NCBI RefSeq assembly: GCF_018917435.1
Contig: NZ_JAHLOQ010000006.1
Span: 1-64,000 of the forward strand
DNA: 64,000 nucleotides
Direction: 5' to 3'
Source of the DNA: Intestinibacter bartlettii
Lineage (GTDB): Bacteria > Bacillota > Clostridia > Peptostreptococcales > Peptostreptococcaceae
The position numbers were made by a program, and so were the translations under genes. Shown piece by piece: positions 55,018 to 63,476 of this stretch. Under the pieces are notes generated by a model, which was given only the letters and a program-made list of their open reading frames with translations, was not told the DNA's origin and made no database searches. Every line of letters starts with the position of its first letter. Position 1 is the first letter of the stretch.

Positions 55018-55896
55018 GTGTCAAAATCAAAAGTTTATTTCACTAAAGAAATAACACCGGAAGCATTAGTAAAAATATATGAAGCATTAAATACTGAATT
55101 AAAAGGTAAAGTGGCTGTTAAAATATCAACTGGAGAATCAGGAGGACATAACTTCTTAGATTCAAACTTAATAAAAGATTTAGTAAATAAATTAAATGGA
55201 ACAACAGTAGAATGCAATACTGCTTATCCAGGATCAAGAAATACAACAGAAGCCCATTGGCAAACAATAAAGGACCATGGTTTTGCTGCTATTGCACCTT
55301 GTGACATAATGGATGAAGAAGGTGAAATAGCATTAAAAGTTGAAGGCGGAAAACATTTAAAAGAAAATTATGTTGGAGCTCATATAAAAAATTATGATTC
55401 AATGTTGATGTTATCTCATTTTAAAGGTCACGCCATGGGAGGACTTGGTGGAGTACTTAAAAATATGTCTATAGGAATTGCATCTAGTCATGGAAAACTA
55501 TGGATTCACAATTCAGGTGCAGGTGAAGATTTTGAAAGTATATTTACATCAGATCACGATTCATTCTTAGAATCAATGGCAGATGCTGATAAATCAGTAA
55601 TAGACTATATGGGAAGCGAAAATATGGCATATATAAATGTTGCAAACAATTTATCTGTTGACTGCGATTGCAATGCACATCCAGCTGACCCAGAAATGGA
55701 CGATATAGGAATATTTGCATCACTAGACCCAGTTGCAGTTGACCAAGCTTGTGTAGATGCTGTTCTTAATTCACCAGATGAAGGAAAAGCATCATTAATA
55801 GAAAGAATGGAATCTAGAAATGGATACCTTACTATAGAATCTGCAGCTAAATTAGGACTTGGAAGCAGAGAATACGAAATAATTAATTTAGATTAA
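55018..55896 (+). CDS. DUF362 domain protein
   Basis: The 292-residue protein is a DUF362 member: VAVKISTGESGGHNFLDSNLIKDLV, then HFKGHAMGGLGGVLKNMSIGIAS, and the end SLDPVAVDQACVD. Some members carry two 4Fe-4S ferredoxin motifs at the end, but here only scattered cysteines are seen (VDCDCNAHP), so it is the ferredoxin-less form. Function is unknown; the family has been tied to Fe-S or anaerobic metabolism. The start is GTG behind GAGGAGGGG. Expression is from the MerR-type promoter, about 95 bases upstream. Confidence 0.85.
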   Translation: MSKSKVYFTKEITPEALVKIYEALNTELKGKVAVKISTGESGGHNFLDSNLIKDLVNKLNGTTVECNTAYPGSRNTTEAHWQTIKDHGFAAIAPCDIMDEEGEIALKVEGGKHLKENYVGAHIKNYDSMLMLSHFKGHAMGGLGGVLKNMSIGIASSHGKLWIHNSGAGEDFESIFTSDHDSFLESMADADKSVIDYMGSENMAYINVANNLSVDCDCNAHPADPEMDDIGIFASLDPVAVDQACVDAVLNSPDEGKASLIERMESRNGYLTIESAAKLGLGSREYEIINLD

Positions 55897-55959
55897 AAAT
55901 GGAAAAAATAAACATATAAATTTTAGTATATAAAAAATATCACAGGACATAATATTAGT

Positions 55960-56185
55960 GTAAAGCAAATACAGATGCAGGAGGCGAACAGTGATGAAAA
56001 CACATAGTAACCACGGCATTCATACTAAGGATGCTCCGCCAGAAGCAATAAGCGAGGATGGACCAAAAGACAGGTAAGGTCGGGCGCAGTCTATCATTGT
56101 GACCGACGGTAATTGTTTTACACTTTAGAGAATCTACTTAATTTTGTACTTAATTGTATGAATCTAAGTAGATTCTTTTATTTTA
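55960..56185 (+). ncRNA. Free-standing structured RNA with own terminator, family not identified
   Basis: After a TAATAT box (55950-55955) comes about 160 bases of G/C-rich, unusually purine-rich sequence in an otherwise AT-rich gap. Possible helices: GGCG/CGCC around GCATTC/GGATGC; CAAT-GATGGAC with GTCTATC-ATTG; and GTCGG (56079-56083) with CCGAC (56103-56107), which would be a pseudoknot across the preceding helix. A 12-bp terminator AGAATCTACTTA/TAAGTAGATTCT ends it at 56129-56185. No open reading frame of note is inside. It could be a raiA-like or other large clostridial RNA, or a riboswitch for the gene at 56398; I cannot place it. Confidence 0.7.
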
Positions 56186-56397
56186 TAAAAATCATTTTAA
56201 TTGCCATTCATGTAAAAAATATTCTATACCCAAAAAATTTCAATAATTAAGTTATAATGAGAATAAAAAAGCTTTTATTTAATAAATAATATAAAGTAAA
56301 GTTATTCAAGTTTATTGGATAGAAAATTAAATAGATGCAGTAGTTTATATTCATGGTAAAATATTATGAAAAGCTATAAAAATTATGGGAGGAATAT

Positions 56398-57099
56398 ATG
56401 ACAGCGAAGAAATCTTATTTTAAGAAAATTCTAATTGGTTTATTCGTAGTAATACTAATATGTATAGGTGGATTTTATATCTATGCATCAGATTACTATC
56501 ATGCAAAAGATTACGAAGTTTCAAATATAAAAGTAGAGCAACAAGATAATTATACAGTGTATGGAGACACTAATAGCAAAACAGGATTGATATTTTATCC
56601 TGGTGGAAAAGTGGAAGCAAAGGCATATGAACCTATATTAGCAAGTCTTGCAGAAAAAGGAATTTGTGTTGTACTTGTAGAGATGCCATTTAACTTAGCG
56701 GTGCTTGATTCTGGTGCGGCTGATGGTGTTATTAATGGGTTTACAAATATACAAAATTGGTATATTGGAGGACATTCACTAGGAGGCGCTATGGCAGCTT
56801 CATATGCAGCAAACAATCAAGATGAGTTAAATGGAGTTGTTTTATTAGCAGCATATCCAACAAAAGAATTAGATATTCCTGTTTTATCAATTTACGGAAG
56901 TGAAGATGGTGTTTTAAATAGAGAAAAATATTCAGATTCTATAAAGAATGCAAAAAATCTTTCTGAAATTGTAATAGACGGAGGAAATCATGCTCAATTC
57001 GGAAACTATGGAGATCAATCAGGAGATAATTCAGCAAAGATTTCTAGTGAAAAACAATGGAATGAAACATCACAAGAAATACTAAACTTTATGAAATAA
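56398..57099 (+). CDS. Membrane-anchored alpha/beta hydrolase
   Basis: The 233-residue protein has a basic start, one membrane segment (residues 10-30), then an alpha/beta hydrolase domain facing outward with the nucleophile motif GGHSLGGAMAASYA, an acid in YGSEDGVLN and the histidine in GGNHAQFGNYG. The triad is therefore complete. The FYPGGKVEAKAYEPILASLAEKG opening is typical of the family. The substrate is unknown; ester or surface lipid hydrolysis is likely. A structured RNA ends 210 bases upstream. GGGAGGAAT precedes the start. Confidence 0.85.
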   Translation: MTAKKSYFKKILIGLFVVILICIGGFYIYASDYYHAKDYEVSNIKVEQQDNYTVYGDTNSKTGLIFYPGGKVEAKAYEPILASLAEKGICVVLVEMPFNLAVLDSGAADGVINGFTNIQNWYIGGHSLGGAMAASYAANNQDELNGVVLLAAYPTKELDIPVLSIYGSEDGVLNREKYSDSIKNAKNLSEIVIDGGNHAQFGNYGDQSGDNSAKISSEKQWNETSQEILNFMK

Positions 57100-57151
57100 A
57101 ATATATTTATTTTACTATATTATAAAAATTAAAACTAAAAAATATATAAAT

Positions 57152-57190
57152 AAAAACCCCTTTTTCTTAAAAAAGATAAGGGGTTTTTAT
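57152..57190 (+). terminator. Terminator after the hydrolase gene
   Basis: AAAAACCCCTT pairs with AAGGGGTTTTT (11 bp), with a 15-base loop. Confidence 0.9.
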
Positions 57191-57307
57191 TTATATATTC
57201 CGTATGATATATATTGTTGAGAAAATATGGTAAAATAAATAAAGTTTAAGAATGAATTAAATTAAAAAATATTATAAATAGAGAAATAATATAAAGGAGT
57301 ATTTACA

Positions 57308-59308
57308 ATGAAAATCAAGAAGAGTATATGTCCATATGATTGTCCAACATCATGTGGATTAGTGATAGAAACAGATGACGAAAAGATATTAAAAGTAAAA
57401 GGTGATGAGAATCATCCAGCAACACAGGGGTTAATATGTAAAAAGATGAGAAATTACGAAGAGTCTGTTCATTCTAAGGATAGAATTTCAACTCCATTAA
57501 AAAGAGTTGGCAAAAAGGGAGAAGGAAAATTTGAAAAAATAACATGGGAAGAAGCAGCGCAGGAAATAACAGATAAGTGGAAAAAAATTATAAAAGAAGA
57601 TGGTCCGAGTACAATTTTACCAGTTTATTATTCTGGAGTAATGAGTGTTATTCATCGTAACTGTGGAGATGCGTTGTTTAATAAAATGGGTGCATGTTCT
57701 TTAGTAAAAACTCTATGTTCATCAGCAAAAGGTGCAGGATATAATTCTGTAATGGGTTCTACTGGAGCATTAGATCCAAGAGAATTAGAAAATAGCGATT
57801 ATTATATTGTTTGGGGAAGCAATATGAAGGCTACTAGAATTCAAGCGCTACCAACTCTTATCAAAGCTAGAAAAGAGGGCAAGAAAGTAGTTCTTATAGA
57901 GACTTATTCAAAACCGATGGAAAAATACTGTGATGAAGTTATTTTAATAAAACCAGGAACTGATGGAGCATTGGCGCTTGCTATGATGAATGTTATGGTG
58001 GAAGAAAATCTTCAAGATGAGGAATTTTTATTAGAAAAATCAATCGGATATCAAGAATTCAAAGAAAATTTAAAACAATATACTCCAAAATGGGCAGAAG
58101 AAATCACAGGAATTCCTAAAGATATAATAGTAAAATTAGCAAGAGAGTATGCAAGTGTAAAAGCACCTGCAATAATCCTTGGAAGTGGAAATTCAAGATA
58201 TACAAATGGTGGAATGACAGTAAGACTTATAACGATATTATCAATTTTTACAGGAGCAATAAAATATCCAGGTGGAGGATTGTGTGGAGTTTCACCAACT
58301 TCATTATCTTATATAAAAAAAGACATAATTGCTAGACCAGATTTTAGAACAAATAAGGCAAGAGTTATAAATATAAATAAAGTTTCATCAGCATTAGTAG
58401 ACGAAAACCAACCTATAAAAAGTTTATTTGTATATGCATCAAATCCAGTAGGTTCTATAAGCAATCAAAATAAGATAATTAAAGGGCTTATGAGAGATGA
58501 CTTATTTACAGTAGTTCATGAAAGATTTATTACAGATACAGCAAAATATGCAGACATAGTGTTGCCAGCAACTTTTTCTGTTGAGCAAGATGATGTTTAC
58601 ACTTCTTATGGATATTGTACTTTGGCGACTGCAAAGAAAATTATAGAACCGCCTAAGGAATGTAAAAGTAATTGGGACATGTTTAGATTGCTTGCGGAGT
58701 ATATGGGATATGATGATGAGTATTTTAAAAAGACAGAAAGAGAGATTTTCAATGAATTAATAGAAAAATCGCTAGAAGGTGTGGAAGGTTTAACACAGGA
58801 ACAAAAGAACATCTTAAAAAATGGGGGCGCAATTTCAACACCGTTTGAAAATCACCTCGATATAAAAACTAAAAGTGGAAAAATACAAATTATAAATGAT
58901 GAGATGGAAGAAAGAATCCCTCGATATACAGAGAATATAGGTCAAGATTATCCACTTAATTTAGTAGCGGTTCCAAGCTGTGAAACTTTAAACTCTATAT
59001 TCTTAGAGAAAAATAAAGTTGTTGAAAAAAGAGGAAAAATAAGAGTAAAAATCAACAGTAAGGATGCATCAGAACGAAACATAAAAAATGGTGATGAAGT
59101 AATTTGTTTTAACAACTTAGGTGAAGTTGGTTTTATAGCAGAGGTTACAGATACAGTATCTCAAAATACAGTAATAGCAGAAGGTATCTATAATAGAGAT
59201 TTTGCGATTAATGGCAAGTTAGTAAATGCTCTACATGATGACAGATTATCGGATATAGGTGAGGCAACCACATTAAATTCAAATACAGTTGAAATTAAAA
59301 AAGTATAA
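57308..59308 (+). CDS. Molybdopterin-dependent oxidoreductase (DMSO-reductase family)
   Basis: The 666-residue protein binds a 4Fe-4S cluster through C8, C12, C16 and C44 and the bis-molybdopterin guanine dinucleotide through domains II-IV (YYSGVMSVIHRNCGDALFN; IVWGSNMKATRIQALPTL; the C-terminal dinucleotide-binding domain). A cysteine in VKTLCSSAKGAG near residue 137 is the probable metal ligand. There is no Tat signal and no partner Fe-S subunit gene, so it is cytoplasmic and stands alone, as in several clostridial oxidoreductases of unknown substrate. Ser or SeCys versions are ruled out. AAAGGAG precedes the start. Confidence 0.93.
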   Translation: MKIKKSICPYDCPTSCGLVIETDDEKILKVKGDENHPATQGLICKKMRNYEESVHSKDRISTPLKRVGKKGEGKFEKITWEEAAQEITDKWKKIIKEDGPSTILPVYYSGVMSVIHRNCGDALFNKMGACSLVKTLCSSAKGAGYNSVMGSTGALDPRELENSDYYIVWGSNMKATRIQALPTLIKARKEGKKVVLIETYSKPMEKYCDEVILIKPGTDGALALAMMNVMVEENLQDEEFLLEKSIGYQEFKENLKQYTPKWAEEITGIPKDIIVKLAREYASVKAPAIILGSGNSRYTNGGMTVRLITILSIFTGAIKYPGGGLCGVSPTSLSYIKKDIIARPDFRTNKARVININKVSSALVDENQPIKSLFVYASNPVGSISNQNKIIKGLMRDDLFTVVHERFITDTAKYADIVLPATFSVEQDDVYTSYGYCTLATAKKIIEPPKECKSNWDMFRLLAEYMGYDDEYFKKTEREIFNELIEKSLEGVEGLTQEQKNILKNGGAISTPFENHLDIKTKSGKIQIINDEMEERIPRYTENIGQDYPLNLVAVPSCETLNSIFLEKNKVVEKRGKIRVKINSKDASERNIKNGDEVICFNNLGEVGFIAEVTDTVSQNTVIAEGIYNRDFAINGKLVNALHDDRLSDIGEATTLNSNTVEIKKV

Positions 59309-59398
59309 AATTATAGTATCAAGATTAAAAATGAATTAAAATAATTAATAAATGTAGTAAATTTAAAAATTAAAAATAAACAACAGAAGGGGAAGAGT

Positions 59399-60340
59399 AT
59401 GTATAGTATAGGCGTAGATGTTGGAGGAACAGGTATAAAAATAGGAGTTGTAGATGAATTAGGGAATATTCTTTATAGAGGACAATGTGTAACAGATGTT
59501 GCAGGTGGATTTGATAAAATTATTTCCGATATTCATGATGTAATTGAAGATATAATAGCCCAAAATGATATAGAAAAAGATCAAATTAAATCTATCGGAT
59601 TTGGAATTCCAGGATATATTGATAGATATGGAAAAGCTAATTGTGTGAATTTAAACTGGAAAAAAGTCGACTTTATACAAAAATTAAAAGATACATTTCC
59701 AGGTACAGATATATTTGCCGAAAACGATGCAACAGTAGCAGGATTAGCAGAAAGTAGATTTGGAAGTACAAAAGAACACGACACATCAGTTATGATAACT
59801 TTAGGAACTGGTGTAGGTGGAGCAATTATAATAAATGGGAAACCATTCAGCGGAGCACATGGTGTAGGTTCTGAAATCGGCCATATGATGATTGGTGATG
59901 GATGGTATAAATGTAACTGCGGAAATACAGGATGTTTTGAAACTTACTGTTCAGCAACTGCAATAATAAAATACGCACAAAAACTTTTATCAGAAGGAGA
60001 AGAAAGTTTAATATTAGATATGTGTAAAAAAAATATATCTGATATAAATGCAAAAATGGTATTTGATGCATATAATCAAAACGATGAAGTTGCAAAAGAA
60101 GTTATAGCTAGATTTAAAGACTACCTTGCAAATGGAATTGCAAATATAGTAAACACAATAGATCCAGGAATTATAGCTATCGGAGGAGGAGTATCTAAAT
60201 CGGAAGAGATAATTTTAGAAGGATTAAAAGAGATGGTAAGAGGCCATCTTGTTTATAAAGAAGAGGAGTTTGCAGATATTGTAATAGCGACTTTAGGCAA
60301 TGATGCTGGAATAATTGGAGCCGCAATATTAGGTCAATAA
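59399..60340 (+). CDS. glcK: ROK family glucokinase
   Basis: It phosphorylates glucose or a related sugar with ATP. IGVDVGGTGIKIGVVDELG is the ATP phosphate loop, LGTGVGGAIIINGK the second, and CNCGNTGCFETYCS the zinc-binding motif of the ROK family. No N-terminal helix-turn-helix is present, so it is a kinase, not a repressor. The 313-residue length is standard. AAGGGGAAGAG precedes the start. Substrate glucose is the default inference. Confidence 0.9.
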   Translation: MYSIGVDVGGTGIKIGVVDELGNILYRGQCVTDVAGGFDKIISDIHDVIEDIIAQNDIEKDQIKSIGFGIPGYIDRYGKANCVNLNWKKVDFIQKLKDTFPGTDIFAENDATVAGLAESRFGSTKEHDTSVMITLGTGVGGAIIINGKPFSGAHGVGSEIGHMMIGDGWYKCNCGNTGCFETYCSATAIIKYAQKLLSEGEESLILDMCKKNISDINAKMVFDAYNQNDEVAKEVIARFKDYLANGIANIVNTIDPGIIAIGGGVSKSEEIILEGLKEMVRGHLVYKEEEFADIVIATLGNDAGIIGAAILGQ

Positions 60341-60350
60341 AATTAAAATG

Positions 60351-60380
60351 AGTCCGAGTTATGTTTTAATTTCTCGGACT
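60351..60380. terminator. Terminator hairpin between convergent genes
   Basis: AGTCCGAG pairs with CTCGGACT (8 bp); the T-run is weak on both strands. The right arm overlaps the stop of the minus-strand gene. Confidence 0.6.
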
Positions 60381-60913
60381 TACTTTATATTAAAATAAAA
60401 TTTTCTATCTAAATCCAAAGAATCCATAGTTAAGTCTATTAAAATTTCTTCAATTGCAGTTAGACTGGCAACTATGAAAATCATAAATATATAGGTTTTA
60501 CAGTCTATAAAAAAATTTAAAACAGGATAAATAAAAATCAATATACCAGTCAACTTATTCATATAAGTATGAACCATTCCAAATTCTTTAAAACGAAAAA
60601 ATACTATAAAAATACAACCTATTTTTATAAAAAAGATTACAACAAACCATAAAATCATAAATAAATTTAAAACCATAGTAGGTACAAATTTGAATAAAAT
60701 AACAAAAATCATAATGATATCCGCTATACTATCCAATTTTGCCCCAAGTTTACTTGTTACATTAAATTTTCGAGCTATAAGCCCATCTAATACATCTGAA
60801 ATTCCACAAATTATATAAATAAATATAAATAATAATTTTTTAGGATTTAAATAAATTAAAAATAAAGAAAAAAATATTCTAAATGATGAGAGAATATTAG
60901 GAATAAATTTCAT
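60380..60913 (-). CDS. CDP-alcohol phosphatidyltransferase family protein
   Basis: A 177-residue membrane enzyme with about five hydrophobic segments. The signature DG-x2-AR-x8-G-x3-D-x3-D is perfectly present as DGLIARKFNVTSKLGAKLD then SIAD. Such enzymes join a CDP-activated lipid to an alcohol, as in phosphatidylglycerol-phosphate or phosphatidylserine synthases. It is close in size to PgsA but does not carry its usual ends, so the alcohol is not defined. AAAGATG-type weak ribosome site. It overlaps the terminator of the ROK gene. Confidence 0.88.
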   Translation of the reverse strand: MKFIPNILSSFRIFFSLFLIYLNPKKLLFIFIYIICGISDVLDGLIARKFNVTSKLGAKLDSIADIIMIFVILFKFVPTMVLNLFMILWFVVIFFIKIGCIFIVFFRFKEFGMVHTYMNKLTGILIFIYPVLNFFIDCKTYIFMIFIVASLTAIEEILIDLTMDSLDLDRKFYFNIK

Positions 60914-61053
60914 TAAATCACATCTTTCTAAAATTAAATTATATCTATAAGTATAGCAATAGCAATAAGTTTATGTAGGTATATAAAAAAATAAAAATAA
61001 ATTACTAAAAAATAATTGACATATTAAACAAGAGTTACTATAATTTAAATCAA

Positions 61054-61079
61054 GATAATGATAATTAATATCAATTATA
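61054..61079 (+). promoter_or_regulatory. Fur-like box before flavodoxin 61140
   Basis: GATAATGATAATTAATATCAATTATA contains the classic GATAATGATAAT array; its TGATAATTAATATCA core is identical to that at 49381. It covers the region just downstream of TTGACA (61017-61022) and TATAAT (61039-61044). Confidence 0.8.
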
Positions 61080-61139
61080 AATAATTAACAATAAATAATA
61101 AAAATCAAAAAAACTATCCAAGAAAGGTGGAGATTAGAA

Positions 61140-61571
61140 ATGAGTAAAATAGCAGTAGTATATTGGAGTGGAACAGGAAACACAGAAGCAATGGCTAATT
61201 TAATAGCTGATGGAATAAAAGAAGCAGGCGCTGAAGTTGAAGTAGCTACAAGTGATTGCTTTGGAATAGATGATGTAGATAATTATGAAAAAATAGTATT
61301 AGGTTGCCCATCAATGGGAGATGAAGAATTAGAGGATTCAGAATTTGAACCAATGTATTCATCAATAAAACCAAAATTAAATGGTAAAAAAGTAGCATTA
61401 TTCGGATCTTATGGATGGGGCGAATGTGACTGGATGAGAGATTGGGAATCTGATGCAAAAGAAGCAGGAGCAGTTTTAATATCAGATGAAGGATTAACAG
61501 TTAATGAAACTCCAGAAGGAGATGCATGCGACGCTTGTAAAGAATATGGTAAAAAAATAGCACAAGCTTAA
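61140..61571 (+). CDS. fld: Flavodoxin
   Basis: A 143-residue short-chain flavodoxin, an FMN electron carrier that replaces ferredoxin when iron is low. VVYWSGTGNTEAMA is the phosphate loop, GCPSMGDEELEDSEFEP the first flavin-stacking loop and SYGWGECDWMRDWE the second. It matches the well-studied clostridial flavodoxin. Control by Fur through the box upstream fits that job. AAAGGTGGAG precedes the start, and a terminator follows. Confidence 0.95.
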   Translation: MSKIAVVYWSGTGNTEAMANLIADGIKEAGAEVEVATSDCFGIDDVDNYEKIVLGCPSMGDEELEDSEFEPMYSSIKPKLNGKKVALFGSYGWGECDWMRDWESDAKEAGAVLISDEGLTVNETPEGDACDACKEYGKKIAQA

Positions 61572-61684
61572 GGATGTGCAAGAGAAAAATATAGTTTATA
61601 TTGTTTTAAAACCGAAAAATAAAAAAGTAGAAATAAATAAAAGTGTTCAAAAAAGTAAAATTTTAGAGAGATAAAAGCCATATC

Positions 61685-61714
61685 AAGGGAGTATAAATTT
61701 TTATACTCCCTTTT
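61685..61714 (+). terminator. Terminator after flavodoxin
   Basis: AAGGGAGTATAA pairs with TTATACTCCCTT (12 bp) with a 4-base loop and TT. Confidence 0.88.
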
Positions 61715-61740
61715 CCTATATAAAAGATTAATCAATTTGA

Positions 61741-61769
61741 TTGACACGTATTCAATAAAGTACTACTAT
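61741..61769 (+). promoter_or_regulatory. Promoter of the TetR-methyltransferase pair
   Basis: TTGACA (61741-61746) and TACTAT (61764-61769) are 17 bases apart. ATTGA/TCAAT arms around the -35 could be an operator but are short. Confidence 0.65.
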
Positions 61770-61810
61770 CATATTGTAATAAATTAAATAACATAATTTT
61801 GGGGGGCAAG

Positions 61811-62374
61811 ATGAGGGTATCAAAAGATCCAGAAATCAGAAAACAAGAGATTATAGATGTAGCTATGCAAGTTTTTGCAGAAAAGGGCTATGAGACAACA
61901 ACTATGAAAGATATAGCAAAGGCAGCTGATGTGGTACCTGGTTTGTGCTATCACTATTTTAAAAATAAGCATGAATTATATGAAACTGCTGTAACTCAAT
62001 ATGCTAGGGAATGTAGCGAACCATTTGTAATACTGTTTAGCAGAACCAATTTATCTCTAGATGAAATAACAACTAAATTGGAAGAAGCTGTAAAACAGGG
62101 GGAAGAAAACTACAAATATAAACAATTCTTTGATAAGTCAGGTAATGAAATTTTCCATAAGCAACTTGAATTTTATATGGGAAAAGAAATGGAGAAATCT
62201 ATGAAAAAATACATTCAATATAGAGTAGACAAAGGGGAATTTGAAATAGATGATGTTGATTTATTTACGAAATTTTTTATAGGTGGTCAAATGGCAGTCA
62301 TGAATTGTAATGAAGAAAGTATGGACGAAAAAATAGAATTTTTAAGAGGAATACTAAATAAATTTAAAAAATAA
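61811..62374 (+). CDS. TetR family regulator
   Basis: A 187-residue repressor with TTMKDIAKAADVVPGLCYHYFKNKHELYETAV as helix-turn-helix. I start at ATG 61811, since GGGGGG lies four bases before; a TTG at 61799 overlaps that site. A weak hairpin and then a methyltransferase gene follow. Ligand and target are unknown. Confidence 0.9.
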   Translation: MRVSKDPEIRKQEIIDVAMQVFAEKGYETTTMKDIAKAADVVPGLCYHYFKNKHELYETAVTQYARECSEPFVILFSRTNLSLDEITTKLEEAVKQGEENYKYKQFFDKSGNEIFHKQLEFYMGKEMEKSMKKYIQYRVDKGEFEIDDVDLFTKFFIGGQMAVMNCNEESMDEKIEFLRGILNKFKK

Positions 62375-62375
62375 T

Positions 62376-62396
62376 CCCACATTATAGTGGGTTTTT
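62376..62396 (+). terminator. Short terminator-like hairpin
   Basis: CCCAC pairs with GTGGG (5 bp) and five T follow; it may only partly stop transcription into the methyltransferase gene. Confidence 0.6.
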
Positions 62397-62458
62397 ATAT
62401 AAAATTTTATTGAATAAATGTCAATGACAAAAATTTAATAGAAATAGGGGGATTTAAA

Positions 62459-63100
62459 GTGCAAAATAATAGTGTAAATAAAAATCAAGGGGATATCATG
62501 AAGGAAACTACAGTTAAATATTTTAATAATACAGCAAAAGACTACGACAATAGTCATGATGGAAAATTTGTAAACTGTATGTATCAAGAAATAATAGACA
62601 GAGTTAGAAATTTAGAAGGAGATAAAATTTTAGATTTAGGTTGTGGAAATGGAAATATCATAAATCTTCTTAAAAAAGAAAGAAAAGCAGATTACTATGG
62701 TTTAGATATTTCTGAAAATATGATAGAAGAAGCAAAGAAAAAATGTGGAGAAGATGTAAAGTTTACAGTTGGGGATTCAGAAAATTTACCATATCAAGAC
62801 GGACAATTTGATATTATAATATGCAATGCATCATTTCATCACTATACTAAACCAGAAGTTGCAGTCAAAGAAATAAAAAGAGTACTTAAATCAGGGGGAA
62901 CGCTTATATTAGGAGATCCAACAGTTCCTGAATTGGTAAGGGGATTTTTTAACAAGATGTTGCCTTATACAGATTCAGGCGATTTCAAAATTTATGGGAA
63001 AAAAGATATACTTCCTATTTTTGAAGCACAAGGATTTGAAATTGAGAACTGGAAAAGATTAAATTATAGAACTTTTATATTTAATGCAAAGAAAAAATAA
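62459..63100 (+). CDS. Class I SAM-dependent methyltransferase
   Basis: A methyltransferase of the UbiE/type-11 group with motif I ILDLGCGNGNIINLL, the acidic loop YYGLDISENMIEEA, motif DIIICNASFHHY and the later GGTLILGDP. Two starts are possible: GTG 62459 behind AGGGGG and ATG 62498 behind AAGGGG; the second begins at the usual homology region (MKETTVKYFNNTAKDYDN). The longer form is listed. The methyl acceptor is unknown. It may be controlled by the upstream TetR protein. Confidence 0.85.
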   Translation: MQNNSVNKNQGDIMKETTVKYFNNTAKDYDNSHDGKFVNCMYQEIIDRVRNLEGDKILDLGCGNGNIINLLKKERKADYYGLDISENMIEEAKKKCGEDVKFTVGDSENLPYQDGQFDIIICNASFHHYTKPEVAVKEIKRVLKSGGTLILGDPTVPELVRGFFNKMLPYTDSGDFKIYGKKDILPIFEAQGFEIENWKRLNYRTFIFNAKKK

Positions 63101-63121
63101 ATATAAAAATAGTTATTTAAA

Positions 63122-63153
63122 AGAGTGGTCTAATTAGGCTACTTATTTTTTTG
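63122..63153 (+). terminator. Possible weak terminator
   Basis: AGTGG and CTACT can pair (5 bp, one G-T) before seven T; marginal. Confidence 0.4.
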
Positions 63154-63173
63154 TAAAAAATATCAAATAAAGG

Positions 63174-63236
63174 TTGACAACTATACTTGTCATAGTGTAC
63201 TATTAATTATGACAAGAATAATTGTCATAATGACAA
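63174..63236. promoter_or_regulatory. Promoter with a tandem array of TGACAA half-sites
   Basis: TTGACA (63174-63179) and TACTAT (63198-63203) are 18 bases apart. TGACAA-CTATAC-TTGTCA (63175-63192) covers the -35. ATGACAA-GAATAA-TTGTCAT (63209-63228) and TTGTCAT-A-ATGACAA (63222-63236) lie downstream and share one half-site. This suggests cooperative self-repression by the XRE protein. Confidence 0.75.
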
Positions 63237-63260
63237 AGAAAATAGTCAGGAGGGAGTTAT

Positions 63261-63476
63261 ATGCCGTTATATAATCGTTTAAAAGAATATAGAGCAAAGA
63301 TAAAAGTTAATCAGACAGAAATGGGTAATTTAGTCGGTGTATCAAGACAAACAATTAGTCAAATTGAACGTGGAGATTATTCTCCATCAGTTGCCTTAGC
63401 ACTAAAGATAGCCAGGGTTTTAAATGTAAGTGTAGAGGAAATTTTCAGTTATGAGGAGGATGAAGAAAATGAGTAA
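63261..63476 (+). CDS. Small XRE regulator
   Basis: A 71-residue Cro/CI protein that is little more than its helix-turn-helix (QTEMGNLVGVSRQTISQIERGDYSPSVALALKIARVL) with an acidic tail. This compact type pairs with DUF3169 membrane proteins in Firmicutes. The following gene overlaps its stop by 8 bases. AGGAGGGAG precedes the start. Self-control through the operator array is likely. Confidence 0.9.
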   Translation: MPLYNRLKEYRAKIKVNQTEMGNLVGVSRQTISQIERGDYSPSVALALKIARVLNVSVEEIFSYEEDEENE

